Shown here piece by piece: positions 15,845 to 24,881 of a DNA stretch of 35,642 bases; position 1 is the stretch's first letter, and every line of letters begins with the position of its first letter. The notes below the pieces were generated by a model. The model did not search any database, was not told where the DNA came from, and saw nothing but the letters and a program-made list of their open reading frames with translations. The position numbers and the translations under genes are program-made. The stretch covers positions 1 through 35,642 of the forward strand of contig CBHYLN010000045.1 in the NCBI GenBank assembly GCA_966128725.1. The letters run 5' to 3'. This DNA is from JAFDZV01 sp966128725 (GTDB lineage: Bacteria; Bacteroidota; Ignavibacteria; OLB7).

Positions 15845-18586
15845 CTACCGAAGGACCATGAAACGCACGATTGCAACATCGCCGCGTGGATCGCGGACGC
15901 GGGCAACGTATGCCCCGCCGGCAAGCCCGCGGAGATCGAGTTCCAGAATCCGCGTTCCCGGCTCCCCATCCTGCCACATCGTACGTACCAGGCCGCCGAC
16001 AGCGTCCAGGATGTCCACGCGAATCGGGCCTGCATCGTCCACGTAAACCCTCAGACTCGCCGATGTAGCGCGCGCCGGAACAGGTGCAATCGTCGCGTTC
16101 CTGATCGTGTTCGGCGGTGGCCAGGCTCCGCCGCCAAGCCCCGTTACAGGCCCAAGCCACGTACCGTAGATGGCCGGCGCTCCGTCGCGATTATCCTCCC
16201 AGACAGTCAACAACCGTCCGTTATACACCACGCACGACGGATGACGGACCGGCTGGCGCGTGTAACTGACGGGCACCGACGGGGCCGCCATGCGAAGTTC
16301 GGCGTTGAGCACCGTAAGCAACGCGCCCGTGCGACTGCCCCACGTCAACAGCAACGTTCCATCGTCCTGCGATTCGTACACCGAAAGATCGAACGTATCG
16401 GTGGGCGCGGTGATCGTCACCGAGCGCACCACGCTCCCGGTGAACGATACCTCCTGAACCGCCACTTCGCGACTACGCATCAGGTGCGTTGCCGAATCCA
16501 CTCCGTCCATCGGATAACACCGCAGGAAGGCTGCCCGGCGCAGCCGTTGAATCACGTACGGGCCGCCCCGCGTGGGCATCGGCACCGTGTACGATTTCGT
16601 CGCCACACCGTTGCTGTACACACCCAGCGCCGCGCCATTAAGCAGACCAACAGTGGACTTGTTGATCGGAACAAGCCAATCGGCGCCGTTATGCACCACC
16701 GAGCGCCACACCATGGCTCCGGTGGGCGCTACGGCAAATAACGTGGAGTCTCTGGCAGACCACCCGCCGGCTATGCCCTGCACGATCTCGTCGCGTGCTG
16801 GATCGTAGGCGGTGCCGCTGGCGAATACGGAATTATCCACGGAATATCCGCCGTAGGCACGAACCCAGCCGCTATCAGTTGGCACAAAAACGGCGTGCGA
16901 CGAGCTTCCCCGCCATCCCCCACTGGACCCCACGTACGAGAGGTTTGTTTCCATGTACCGCACCCAGGCCCGCCCGTCAACACCGTGCAAATCGGCCGTG
17001 TAACGGAAGTCGGTTCTCTGGTTCAGCTCAGGCGGTCGGCTCTGCGGAACCAATGTCCGCAACCTGCCCGGCAAAAGGCCCGAATCGTCGGCGCGGACAG
17101 CGCACGCCACGTACATCGGCACGGCGTTGGCGCGCTCCCATACCACAATGGGGCCGCCGGGAACGTCGGCGATCACGGGGTTGCGTGCCGGCACCGGCCG
17201 GTACGACTCGGGGACCGGCACGCCCAGGCGTACGGCGCTAACCGAGTCCTGCACGGCAATCACCACACTCGAATCCGGTGACTCGGCACGCTTCACGTTG
17301 AACAACCGCCGAACGTTCCGCGCTGCATATGGCTCCACGGCCGGGTCGATCCTGTAGACGCGGCAATGCGAATCGAACAGGATCACGTGGCTGTATTTAT
17401 TGGTTGTGGCAATCCAGTCGCGCTTCTGGATGTAGGTAGCTTCATATTCCACATAGATGCGCGCCGAGGCACGATCACCCAGTTTCAGTTCATTCCAGCG
17501 CAAACTCCCGGTCCATAACGACCCGGCCGTATTGCCCTCGGTCCATAAATCGTGGCGAAATAGTTCCACGGAGTCCACAATGGCATTGGCCTCGTTATAG
17601 GTCAGACGCACATAGATCATCATCAAATTTGCAAGAGGTCCGTTACCAAACCCCTGCGCTCGCTGCACCATCAGGCACACACGCCCGGCCGAATCGCGTC
17701 CCGCGATGATGATCTTCGCCCCACCGATAAAGCCCGGCACCGGTAGAACCCGTTCGCGCACCGCGACGGTATCGAACACACTCCGGTAGTACCGCAGTAC
17801 GCGTTTGCCCGCCACGGTATCCAACACCGCGATGGATGTATCCGGATCCACGAAGTGCGGCAATGTCAGGAATCGGTCGGCAACAGGACGCGCGTCGACC
17901 GTGCCATCGGCATGGATGAAACGCGACGCGCCTGGTGATCGTACAAATCGCGCGCCCGGAAGCTCATCATAAAAAAGCGTGTCGTTGAAATCGGCCTGCA
18001 CGATCTCGGTCACGCTGGCCCCCGGGCCGCCATCGGGCAATACCGGCACGCGGTAATATCGGCCGCTGGTATCGGCCCACACCAACAGCAAGCCGCTGGA
18101 ATCCGGCACAAGCCACAGCGCGGAATCCGCTCGGAGTGCACCGCCGGCCGCCAGCAACATGTCCGGGCCAATCGCCACGCCAGATGTATCGAAGGCGCGG
18201 GCGTGCACGCCGCGCGCATCGGGACGGCGATCGTTCCACAGCACCAGGAATCGATCGGCCAGCGCCACCACGCCGGCCACACCGAACGGGCGCGCATCGG
18301 AATCGTGGGCCTGCGTGGGCATGCCCACGGCGCGTCCGCCGCGAACAACCTGCACAAGCACCTCGTTGCGAAGGCTGTCCGGGCCGGCAACCGGCACCGA
18401 TGTTCCCCACGCCACAAGCGCGACGCCGCCCAGGCTGGCGCCGCTTTGGAACAACGCATCATCACGCAGCAAATGGACCGCTGGATCCATCGGCGAAATG
18501 CGCACGTCGGCCGGTTGAGCGGCGGCCATCGCGGCGCACAACACAAGCAGGGCTGGTACGATGAGGCTGTAGCGGATGGTTGGCAT
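15845..18586 (-). CDS. Large secreted protein with T9SS-like sorting domain, function unknown
   Basis: The 913-residue exported protein has a signal peptide (IVPALLVLCAAMAAAQ) at residues 1-24 or so. Its body is rich in beta structure, with repeats containing a Trp/Asp/Arg signature (VLWNDRRPDARGVHARAFD near the N-terminus, VWEDNRDGAPAIYGTWL near the C-terminus), which suggests beta-propeller-type blades. The last 80 residues (APVPARATSASLRVYV, VDILDAVGGLVRTM, LAGGAYVARV) match the style of type IX sorting domains. The frame is open 46 codons further upstream; the signal peptide sets the start at 18586. No catalytic motif was seen. It is divergent from enolase and is probably cell-surface or released. 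Confidence 0.85.
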   Translation of the reverse strand: MPTIRYSLIVPALLVLCAAMAAAQPADVRISPMDPAVHLLRDDALFQSGASLGGVALVAWGTSVPVAGPDSLRNEVLVQVVRGGRAVGMPTQAHDSDARPFGVAGVVALADRFLVLWNDRRPDARGVHARAFDTSGVAIGPDMLLAAGGALRADSALWLVPDSSGLLLVWADTSGRYYRVPVLPDGGPGASVTEIVQADFNDTLFYDELPGARFVRSPGASRFIHADGTVDARPVADRFLTLPHFVDPDTSIAVLDTVAGKRVLRYYRSVFDTVAVRERVLPVPGFIGGAKIIIAGRDSAGRVCLMVQRAQGFGNGPLANLMMIYVRLTYNEANAIVDSVELFRHDLWTEGNTAGSLWTGSLRWNELKLGDRASARIYVEYEATYIQKRDWIATTNKYSHVILFDSHCRVYRIDPAVEPYAARNVRRLFNVKRAESPDSSVVIAVQDSVSAVRLGVPVPESYRPVPARNPVIADVPGGPIVVWERANAVPMYVACAVRADDSGLLPGRLRTLVPQSRPPELNQRTDFRYTADLHGVDGRAWVRYMETNLSYVGSSGGWRGSSSHAVFVPTDSGWVRAYGGYSVDNSVFASGTAYDPARDEIVQGIAGGWSARDSTLFAVAPTGAMVWRSVVHNGADWLVPINKSTVGLLNGAALGVYSNGVATKSYTVPMPTRGGPYVIQRLRRAAFLRCYPMDGVDSATHLMRSREVAVQEVSFTGSVVRSVTITAPTDTFDLSVYESQDDGTLLLTWGSRTGALLTVLNAELRMAAPSVPVSYTRQPVRHPSCVVYNGRLLTVWEDNRDGAPAIYGTWLGPVTGLGGGAWPPPNTIRNATIAPVPARATSASLRVYVDDAGPIRVDILDAVGGLVRTMWQDGEPGTRILELDLRGLAGGAYVARVRDPRGDVAIVRFMVLR

Positions 18587-18769
18587 GTGTGGCACTGGCT
18601 TCAAACGTTCACTTCCGCCGGGCATCATGCCCGATGGTGGAGCTGGGGAAGTTTCGGATGATCGCGGGCGCAAGATACACGTTGCCGGTACCCTGCAAAA
18701 CAGCATTCGACGAACGGACGGCACGGCACCCGATGTTCTTCGACAAAGTGTGAGCGGCCGGCGCTCGCG

Positions 18770-18800
18770 TTGGATTTCACCGGCAGGTTCGGTTTATTTG
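18770..18800 (+). promoter_or_regulatory. Weak candidate promoter for enolase, Bacteroidota style
   Basis: TTGG (18770-18773), 19 nt, then TTTATTTG (18793-18800) is close to the TTTG-N19-TAnnTTTG pattern known for Bacteroidota main sigma factor, with one mismatch in each box. It would give a leader of about 50 nt. This is a suggestion only. Confidence 0.3.
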
Positions 18801-18855
18801 TCCCTTTCCTTCCGGAATCCTCATCTTCTTCACGCATTCGAACGCAACGCACAAC

Positions 18856-20145
18856 ATGGCAATCATTCAGGACGTTCACGCGCGGCAGATCCTTGATTCG
18901 CGCGGCAATCCCACCGTGGAGGTGGAGGTAACCCTTGATTCGGGCGTGCTTGGCCGCGCTGCCGTTCCAAGCGGAGCATCCACCGGCGAACACGAGGCGG
19001 TTGAACTTCGCGATGGTGATCCGGGGAAGTACTTCGGCATGTCGGTGGAGAAGGCGGTTGACAACGTCAACGGTCCCATCGCCGAGGAGATCACCGGCCT
19101 TCCCGCGTTCGACCAGGCACTGGTGGATTCCATGCTGATCGAGATCGACGGCACGGAAAACAAGTCCAACCTGGGCGCCAACGCCATTCTGGGCGTATCG
19201 ATGGCGGTGGCGAAGGCGGCCACCCGGCACTACAAGATGCCGCTGTACCGCTATCTGGGCGGCGTTACCGCCCGCACGCTGCCGGTACCGCTGATGAACA
19301 TCCTGAACGGCGGCAAACACGCCGACAACAATGTGGACTTCCAGGAGTTCATGATTGTTCCGGTTGGCGCCGACACGTTCACCGAAGCGCTTCAGATGGG
19401 CACGGAGATCTTCCACTCGCTCCGCAAGGTGCTGAAGGAGAAGGGCTACAGCACGTCGGTGGGCGACGAAGGTGGATTTGCCCCCTCGCTGACATCCAAC
19501 GAGGAGGCCATCGAGGTGATCCTGAAGGCGATCGAGAACGCGCACTACTCGGCCGGCAACGATGTGTGGCTGGCGCTGGATGTGGCTTCCAGCGAGATGT
19601 GGCAGGACGGCAAATACAAACTGTTCAAGTCCACCGGCGAGCTGAAGACGGCCGATGAGATGGTGGAATGGTACAAGACGCTCACCGAGAAGTACCCGAT
19701 CATCTCGATCGAGGACGGCATGGCCGAAAACGACTGGGACGGCTGGCGGGCGCTTACCGAGGCGATCGGCTCGGATGTTCAGCTCGTGGGCGATGATCTG
19801 TTCGTCACCAACAGCGAGTTCCTGTGGCGCGGCATCGAGAACGAAGTGGCGAACTCCATCCTTGTGAAGTTGAACCAGATCGGCACGCTCTCCGAAACGC
19901 TGGAAGTGGTTGAACTGGCCCACCGCAATCTCTACACCACGATCATCTCGCATCGTTCCGGCGAAACCGAGGACACGATGATCGCCGATCTTTCGGTTGC
20001 CACCAACTCCGGCCAGATCAAGACCGGATCGGCCAGCCGCACCGATCGCATTGCCAAGTACAATCAGTTGCTGCGCATCGAGGAGGAGCTAGGCCCCACG
20101 GCCGAGTTCGCCGGCGAGTCGGCATTCTCGCGCGGCATCCTGTAG
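18856..20145 (+). CDS. eno: Enolase (phosphopyruvate hydratase)
   Basis: It interconverts 2-phosphoglycerate and phosphoenolpyruvate in glycolysis and gluconeogenesis. The 429-residue protein is full length for the family. It has the N-terminal motif ILDSRGNPTVEVEV, PSGASTGEHEAVELRD, catalytic Glu205 in GDEGGFAPSL, Mg ligands Asp242, Glu286 (SIEDGMAE) and Asp313 (GDD), catalytic Lys338 in VKLNQIGTLSET, and SHRSGETED with ATNSGQIKTG near the end. The start MAIIQDVHARQILDSRG is the normal family start. It heads a plus-strand block with a hexose-phosphate mutase and a GalT-like enzyme, and is divergent from the secreted-protein gene. Confidence 0.98.
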   Translation: MAIIQDVHARQILDSRGNPTVEVEVTLDSGVLGRAAVPSGASTGEHEAVELRDGDPGKYFGMSVEKAVDNVNGPIAEEITGLPAFDQALVDSMLIEIDGTENKSNLGANAILGVSMAVAKAATRHYKMPLYRYLGGVTARTLPVPLMNILNGGKHADNNVDFQEFMIVPVGADTFTEALQMGTEIFHSLRKVLKEKGYSTSVGDEGGFAPSLTSNEEAIEVILKAIENAHYSAGNDVWLALDVASSEMWQDGKYKLFKSTGELKTADEMVEWYKTLTEKYPIISIEDGMAENDWDGWRALTEAIGSDVQLVGDDLFVTNSEFLWRGIENEVANSILVKLNQIGTLSETLEVVELAHRNLYTTIISHRSGETEDTMIADLSVATNSGQIKTGSASRTDRIAKYNQLLRIEEELGPTAEFAGESAFSRGIL

Positions 20146-20157
20146 GCTGCGCGCCGT

Positions 20158-20186
20158 GGCTCCGCCCCCAGGTGGCGGGCGGAGCC
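20158..20186 (+). terminator. GC-rich hairpin after enolase, no U-tract
   Basis: A perfect 10-bp stem GGCTCCGCCC (20158-20167) / GGGCGGAGCC (20177-20186) with a 9-nt loop lies 13 nt past the enolase stop. Without a T-run it may act as an RNA 3'-end stabiliser or a non-canonical terminator. Confidence 0.4.
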
Positions 20187-20256
20187 ATATCGAACAACGT
20201 GCCCGCGCACTCCGCGCGGGTATCGCATCGAACATCGAAACACGTACTTCCCTATC

Positions 20257-21663
20257 ATGACAATTCTGTTCGGTACTGACGGTTGGCGCGCGGTAATCGC
20301 CGAGGAGTTCACCTTCGCGAATGTGGAGATCGTTGCGCGCGCGGCGGCGCAGTTTTTCAAGCGGCATCCAAACGCCGCGCGCGGCGTTGCCGTTGGCTAT
20401 GACGCCCGATTCCTCTCCGATCGATTCGCCGAACTTGTTGCCCGCGTGTTCGCATCCGAAGGCATACCGGTGTGGCTGGCCAACGGCATTGCCTCAACAC
20501 CGCAGGTATCGCTTACGGCACGGCAGAAGCGGCTTGCCGGCGGCATCATCATCACCGCCAGCCACAACCCGGCCGAGTACAACGGGTTCAAGCTGAAGGC
20601 GGATTATGGCGGCCCCTCCTCGCCCGAGGATATCGCCAAGGTGCAGGCCAACGTGGCCAAACTGGAGGCCGCGCCGCCGAAGCGACGCAAGGCATTGCCG
20701 GAGCTTTCGGAGTTGCTGAAGGCGCGGATGGTGAAGCTGTACGATGCCAAGACGCTGTACGTGGAGTACGTAAAGAAGAAGATCGATCTAGGTTTGATCG
20801 AGCGCTCCGGATTCCGCGTGTTGTACGATCCGATGCACGGCTCGGGCATTCACACGATGGATCGGCTGCTTGCGAACGTGGATCAGCTTCACAACGAGTT
20901 CAACCCGTCGTTCGGCGATCTGGATCACCCTGAGCCGCTTGGCGAATATCTTCCGGGGTTGATCGCCGGCATGAAATCCGGCGCGTACAGCCTGGGCATC
21001 GCCACCGACGGCGATGCCGACCGCCTTGGCGCAGTGGACGAGAACGGGAATTTCGTGGACTCGCACCGGGTGTTCGTGCTGCTGATGAAGTATCTGTACG
21101 AGGACCGCAAGCTGAAGGGCGCGGTGGCGAAGACGATCTCGCTTACCACGATGATCAACGATTACTGTGCCCGCAACGGCATCACGATGCACGAAACGGC
21201 CGTGGGGTTCAAGTACATCGCCAAGCTGATGACCACCGAGAAAATCGTGATCGGCGGCGAGGAATCGGGCGGCCTGGGCACGGCGCTGCACATCCCGGAA
21301 CGCGACGGCATTTTCAACGGGCTGCTGCTGCTGGAGATGATGGCAAGCCGGGGCAAGACGCTTGGGCAGCTTTCGCGCGAGCTGGACGACGAGTTCGGCC
21401 CGCATCGCTACAGCCGTCGCGACGTGCGGATGACGCCGGAGCAGAAGAAGACGATCCTTGCCCGCGCCAAGGCCGGCGTAAGCAAGCTGGCCGGCTACGC
21501 GGTCACCGAAACCAGCACGCTGGACGGCTACAAGTTCTTCGTGGACAAGGGCTGGCTGCTGATCCGGGCATCCGGCACCGAACCATTGCTTCGGTATTAC
21601 GCCGAGGCCGATTCCATCGAGAAGGTGACCGCATTGCTCGATGCCGGACTGAAGCTGAAGTAG
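20257..21663 (+). CDS. Phosphoglucomutase/phosphomannomutase family protein
   Basis: This is an alpha-D-phosphohexomutase that moves phosphate between C1 and C6 of a hexose (glucose, mannose or glucosamine). The 468-residue protein has all four domains: the active-site serine loop TASHNP (Ser102), metal-binding DGDADR (Asp251, 253, 255), the sugar-recognition loop GGEESGG (333-339) and the phosphate-binding loop RASGTEPLLRYY near the C-terminus. The start MTILFGTDGWR is the classic family opening. It is followed by a GalT/HIT-like enzyme, which suggests production or use of a nucleotide sugar. The exact substrate cannot be told from the sequence. Confidence 0.94.
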   Translation: MTILFGTDGWRAVIAEEFTFANVEIVARAAAQFFKRHPNAARGVAVGYDARFLSDRFAELVARVFASEGIPVWLANGIASTPQVSLTARQKRLAGGIIITASHNPAEYNGFKLKADYGGPSSPEDIAKVQANVAKLEAAPPKRRKALPELSELLKARMVKLYDAKTLYVEYVKKKIDLGLIERSGFRVLYDPMHGSGIHTMDRLLANVDQLHNEFNPSFGDLDHPEPLGEYLPGLIAGMKSGAYSLGIATDGDADRLGAVDENGNFVDSHRVFVLLMKYLYEDRKLKGAVAKTISLTTMINDYCARNGITMHETAVGFKYIAKLMTTEKIVIGGEESGGLGTALHIPERDGIFNGLLLLEMMASRGKTLGQLSRELDDEFGPHRYSRRDVRMTPEQKKTILARAKAGVSKLAGYAVTETSTLDGYKFFVDKGWLLIRASGTEPLLRYYAEADSIEKVTALLDAGLKLK

Positions 21664-21670
21664 AAAGGCC

Positions 21671-21703
21671 CCACCCCGCGCGTGCCGTTGGCGCAAGGGG
21701 TGG
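21671..21703 (+). other. GC-rich hairpin between mutase and GalT-like gene
   Basis: CCACCCC (21671-21677) pairs with GGGGTGG (21697-21703), with possible GCGC pairing inside. No T-run follows. It is similar in placement to the hairpin after enolase, so intergenic hairpins in this block may tune expression of successive genes. Confidence 0.35.
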
Positions 21704-21736
21704 CGGGTTGCTCATCTCGAAACGCGGACGCCGCAC

Positions 21737-23053
21737 GTGCACTACTCGACGTTCTATAACATCATGCCGGACGGAACGGTCAAGCAGATCAATCCGTTTA
21801 CCGGCAACGAGGTTTGGGCCGTGCCCGGCCGCGCGTTGAAGCCAAGCCACAACGGCATCGGCCGTACCGCCGAAGACCCCGCCCCGCTGGGCGATACGGA
21901 CCTCCACACAGTGTGCTCGTTCTGCGACAACCGCTACTTCGAGACACCACCGGAGAAATCGCGCTGGATCCACTCGGAGAAAGGCTGGCTGGAGCTGGCC
22001 GGCCTGGCGCCGGAGCAGTATTTCGATACGGTTGCGCAGTTCCGCCGCGTTGCGAACATGTTCGAGATCGTGACGCTGGATTACTGGAAGAAGAACTATG
22101 GCTACATGATGCCGCCAAGCGAGCGCGAGCGCATGGAGCTGTATCTGGCTTCGGCCACCGGCTACCGGCATCTGCACGATGTGATTGCCTACAAGCGGTC
22201 GTTTGCAAACGGGGGCACCGCCGCAATCGATGACGATGACGTGCGGCGAATGGCCGAACCGTTTTTTGGTGGCTGCCACGAGCTCATCATCGGGCGTCAA
22301 CATTTCCGGCCGGATGCGGCCACCACCGCCGACCTTGTCTCCAGCGGCGAACTGACAGCCGAGGAACACTACTACTACTTCCGGATCACGGTGGAATCGA
22401 TTCGCGAGATCATTCATCGGAATCGATATGTGCGATATGTGTCGGCATTCCAGAACTGGCTGAAGCCGGCCGGCGCCAGCTTCGACCACCTGCACAAGCA
22501 ATTGGTGGGCATCGACGAGTGGGGAGCTTCGATCTCGCGGCAGGTTCGCATGCTGAAGGAGGACCCGAACGTCTTCAACGAATACGGCAGCAACTTCGCG
22601 GCGATGTACAATCTGGTGATCGCCGAGAACGACCACGCGATGGCGTTCGTGGGCATCGGGCACCGCTTCCCCACCATCGAGATTTTCTCCAAGTCGCGGC
22701 GCGACAAGCCTTACGAACACGATGCCGAGGAGCTTCGCGGCATGAGCGATATCGTACACGCATGCCATGCGGCAATGGGGCCGGCGATCAGTTGCAACGA
22801 GGAATGGTATTACACACCGGTGGATTCGGTGGTGAAGATGCCGTGGCACGTGCTGATCAAGTGGCGTATCAACGTTACCGCGGGCTTCGAGGGCGGCACC
22901 AGCATCTACATCAATCCGATGACCCCGCTGGAGCTGCGCGACCGGATGGTGCCGGCGTTGTACGCAGCCCGCGATGCCGGCCGCGCGACCAGCATCCGTA
23001 TCGCCGAGGAATGCCGGCTTGACCCGAACCCGCTGAAGTATTATCTGGGGTAG
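21737..23053 (+). CDS. GalT/HIT-like nucleotidyltransferase (DUF4921-like)
   Basis: It is likely a nucleotidyl or uridylyl transferase acting on a sugar phosphate. The 438-residue protein has a zinc-type Cys60-x2-Cys63 in VCSFCDNRYF and the histidine-triad-like active-site motif His251-Leu-His253-Lys-Gln255 in FDHLHKQLVGID, which matches the HxHxQ of galactose-1-phosphate uridylyltransferase. A late GGTSIYINPMTP also resembles GalT. Its length and the opening DGTVKQINPFTGNEVW recall proteins listed as DUF4921; this is from memory. The upstream hexose-phosphate mutase supports a nucleotide-sugar pathway. A diadenosine-polyphosphate phosphorylase role is an alternative. Confidence 0.8.
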   Translation: MHYSTFYNIMPDGTVKQINPFTGNEVWAVPGRALKPSHNGIGRTAEDPAPLGDTDLHTVCSFCDNRYFETPPEKSRWIHSEKGWLELAGLAPEQYFDTVAQFRRVANMFEIVTLDYWKKNYGYMMPPSERERMELYLASATGYRHLHDVIAYKRSFANGGTAAIDDDDVRRMAEPFFGGCHELIIGRQHFRPDAATTADLVSSGELTAEEHYYYFRITVESIREIIHRNRYVRYVSAFQNWLKPAGASFDHLHKQLVGIDEWGASISRQVRMLKEDPNVFNEYGSNFAAMYNLVIAENDHAMAFVGIGHRFPTIEIFSKSRRDKPYEHDAEELRGMSDIVHACHAAMGPAISCNEEWYYTPVDSVVKMPWHVLIKWRINVTAGFEGGTSIYINPMTPLELRDRMVPALYAARDAGRATSIRIAEECRLDPNPLKYYLG

Positions 23054-23119
23054 CCCGGCGCGCCGGCAATGGGGGACACGATCCCCTCCCCGCCCCGGCA
23101 TAACCCAGGGCATCCGCGC

Positions 23120-23752
23120 TTACAGCCGCAACGACGCTCCTATCGAAACAAGGCCGCGATATCCAAGACCTGCCTCGGCAAACACACCGAACTTGCCGCC
23201 CACACGAACGCGAAGCGGGCTGAACTGAAACGCGAACAGTGTCTGCCGTTCGGTTGCGTCGCCGGCGCGTTCGGGATCCTGCGCGTTGAATGAGGCCCCG
23301 GCCGATATGCCGGACGAAAGCTGCACCACGTCGCCGTTCAGCCAGTGAAAATCGAGCGTCCCCATCAAGGTGGTAAACGTCATCGTGTAGGGGTAGACTT
23401 CGCCGCTGGAGTTGTCGGTGTACTGCTTGTCGTACGATTCGTACACGCCTTCCACACCAAGCGACAGCCAGCTCTCCGGGAAGTATCGTATGCCGAGTAT
23501 TACCGGGCCAAAGGCCGATTTCGTTTCGCCGGAGGCAAGCCCGGCCGTAACCGGCGCCACCAGCAGATCGCTGAGCACGTTGAACATCTGCGGCACCGAG
23601 CCTGCACCATAGGCTACATACAACTCCTCGCTGGGCCTGTCATCCTCCTTCGATCCGTGACGGCGATGACCATCCTGCGCCGAGAGTACGCTGGGAAGCG
23701 TCAGGGCAATAACAACAGCGGTAATGTAGAGCGACAGGCTGACCTTCATCAT
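23120..23752 (-). CDS. Small outer-membrane beta-barrel-like protein
   Basis: This 210-residue exported protein has a signal peptide (LSLYITAVVIALTLPSVLSAQ), then a charged linker (DGHRRHGSKEDDRPSEEL) and alternating polar and hydrophobic strands rich in Gly, Tyr and Phe, ending GLVSIGASLRL, as in small outer-membrane barrels. No specific family was recognised. Two adjacent ATGs (23752 and 23749) are possible starts. The first directly follows a run of eight G on the coding strand. The frame is open far upstream, but that region holds a terminator hairpin and is not coding. It is convergent with the GalT-like gene. Confidence 0.75.
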   Translation of the reverse strand: MMKVSLSLYITAVVIALTLPSVLSAQDGHRRHGSKEDDRPSEELYVAYGAGSVPQMFNVLSDLLVAPVTAGLASGETKSAFGPVILGIRYFPESWLSLGVEGVYESYDKQYTDNSSGEVYPYTMTFTTLMGTLDFHWLNGDVVQLSSGISAGASFNAQDPERAGDATERQTLFAFQFSPLRVRVGGKFGVFAEAGLGYRGLVSIGASLRL

Positions 23753-23791
23753 CCCCCCCCAAGAGAAACATCGTTGAACAAACAAGAAGCG

Positions 23792-23820
23792 GATGCACAG
23801 GCTATTGACCGCGGTGCATC
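23792..23820 (-). promoter_or_regulatory. Inverted repeat in the leader of the barrel-protein gene
   Basis: GATGCAC (23792-23798) and GTGCATC (23814-23820) form a perfect 7-bp inverted repeat with a 15-nt spacer, about 40-68 nt upstream of the start. It could be an operator half-site pair or a leader stem. No regulator is known. Confidence 0.3.
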
Positions 23821-23887
23821 CGGAATCCTGACAAACGAGCAAGCGACGTGAATGTTGCAAGGCATGCCGATGCTGTGGCGGCGGGCG

Positions 23888-23930
23888 GAAAAAGCGCGGG
23901 CTGCGTACGATTCCCCGGCGTACGCAGCCC
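23888..23930 (-). terminator. Intrinsic terminator downstream of the GH18 gene
   Basis: A perfect 12-bp stem (GGGCTGCGTACG at 23898-23909, CGTACGCAGCCC at 23919-23930) with a 9-nt loop is followed on the minus strand by GCGCTTTTTCC. It is 168 nt past the stop of the GH18 gene. The 23931-24098 stretch between them holds nothing else I can support. Confidence 0.65.
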
Positions 23931-24098
23931 TTAGTACCTCCCAGATGGAGCGGTTTTCGCTTGGCGTCGATCATCGGGCCCCCCTCACTTGTTGCCCAAT
24001 GATCGATTGAATCCCACGCTACTCCCGTCCTCCATTTCGGGTGGTCCCTGCGACATCTGTTGGCCCTACGGAGCCGGCAGTACGCCCCGGCGGGCCGG

Positions 24099-24881
24099 TC
24101 ATGATGTCAGCACATCATGAATCGTTGAAGCATATTTGAAATCAACATCCTGGTTGATATTGAACTCCATCATTCCCCGCTTGCGGGCGCCTGGTGGCTG
24201 CCATCGCGCAAGGGCTGCCACGTCGCCGATCGGTGTGGCGGGGCTTGCGGCCGAAACGCCGTACAGGAGTTTCTCGGGACCAACAATCGCAGCATAATCC
24301 TTGAACTGCGCGATCATCTCGGTCATCGGCCAGAAGTAGCCCATCAGGCTTACATAGTCAAACGCCGTGTGCTTGCGCTCCAGAAGCGTGCGATCCAGAT
24401 CCAGCTCGTAGGAGACGTAGCTCATCAGCTTGCCGGTGCCGCTGGTTGGCCCGAAGTATCGTTCCAACTCGCCAATCACCTGAATGAAGCGCTCGTTCGG
24501 CGGAGCACCCACACCGTTGCGGGTCATTTCAGGATCGATGTCGATCCCATCCAGCCCCCAGCGGTTCACCACCAGTTCGTGTACCTGCGCGGCAAAACCT
24601 TCGGGATCCTCCAACAGGTTCCATGCACAGGGCGGCTCGGCCGTGCTCATCAGTGTTGCCACCACTTTCGTTCCCCGGTCCTGCAGGGTACGGGCGCCGG
24701 CAAGTATCTCGTCCCACGATATTCCGTCGCCAGCGATGTAGCCGTGATCAAGCGCGGTCTGCGGCCAAAGATTGAGAAGGAACAAATGAACAACATCAAT
24801 GCCGGCCGGAATCGCCTCCAACCGTAAACCATTGTTCGCAAACCCTAGCCAGTACGTAACAAAGAGAGGCTGTTGTACCAT
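24099..24881 (-). CDS. GH18-family glycoside hydrolase-like protein, no signal peptide
   Basis: This probable chitinase/endo-N-acetylglucosaminidase-type TIM barrel has 260 residues. The catalytic signature DxxDxDxE is intact as DGIDIDPE (Asp111, Asp114, Asp116, Glu118), and a later FDYVSLMGYFWP fits the substrate-binding strand. With the start at 24881 (MVQQPLFVTYWLGF) the barrel begins at once and there is no signal peptide. The 30-codon upstream extension is not signal-like either. It is therefore either cytoplasmic or released by an unusual route. It is divergent from a 110-residue unknown gene 448 nt away. The substrate is not known. Confidence 0.82.
   Translation of the reverse strand: MVQQPLFVTYWLGFANNGLRLEAIPAGIDVVHLFLLNLWPQTALDHGYIAGDGISWDEILAGARTLQDRGTKVVATLMSTAEPPCAWNLLEDPEGFAAQVHELVVNRWGLDGIDIDPEMTRNGVGAPPNERFIQVIGELERYFGPTSGTGKLMSYVSYELDLDRTLLERKHTAFDYVSLMGYFWPMTEMIAQFKDYAAIVGPEKLLYGVSAASPATPIGDVAALARWQPPGARKRGMMEFNINQDVDFKYASTIHDVLTS

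Noticed and set aside
15366..16046. 226-codon plus-strand open frame
   Set aside because: It runs across a terminator and into the secreted-protein gene in antisense; Arg/Ser/Pro-rich noise.
18625..19953. 442-codon minus-strand open frame
   Set aside because: It lies opposite enolase and has no recognisable domain.
21503..23113. 536-codon minus-strand open frame
   Set aside because: It is antisense to the GalT-like gene and the end of the mutase; no domain was seen.
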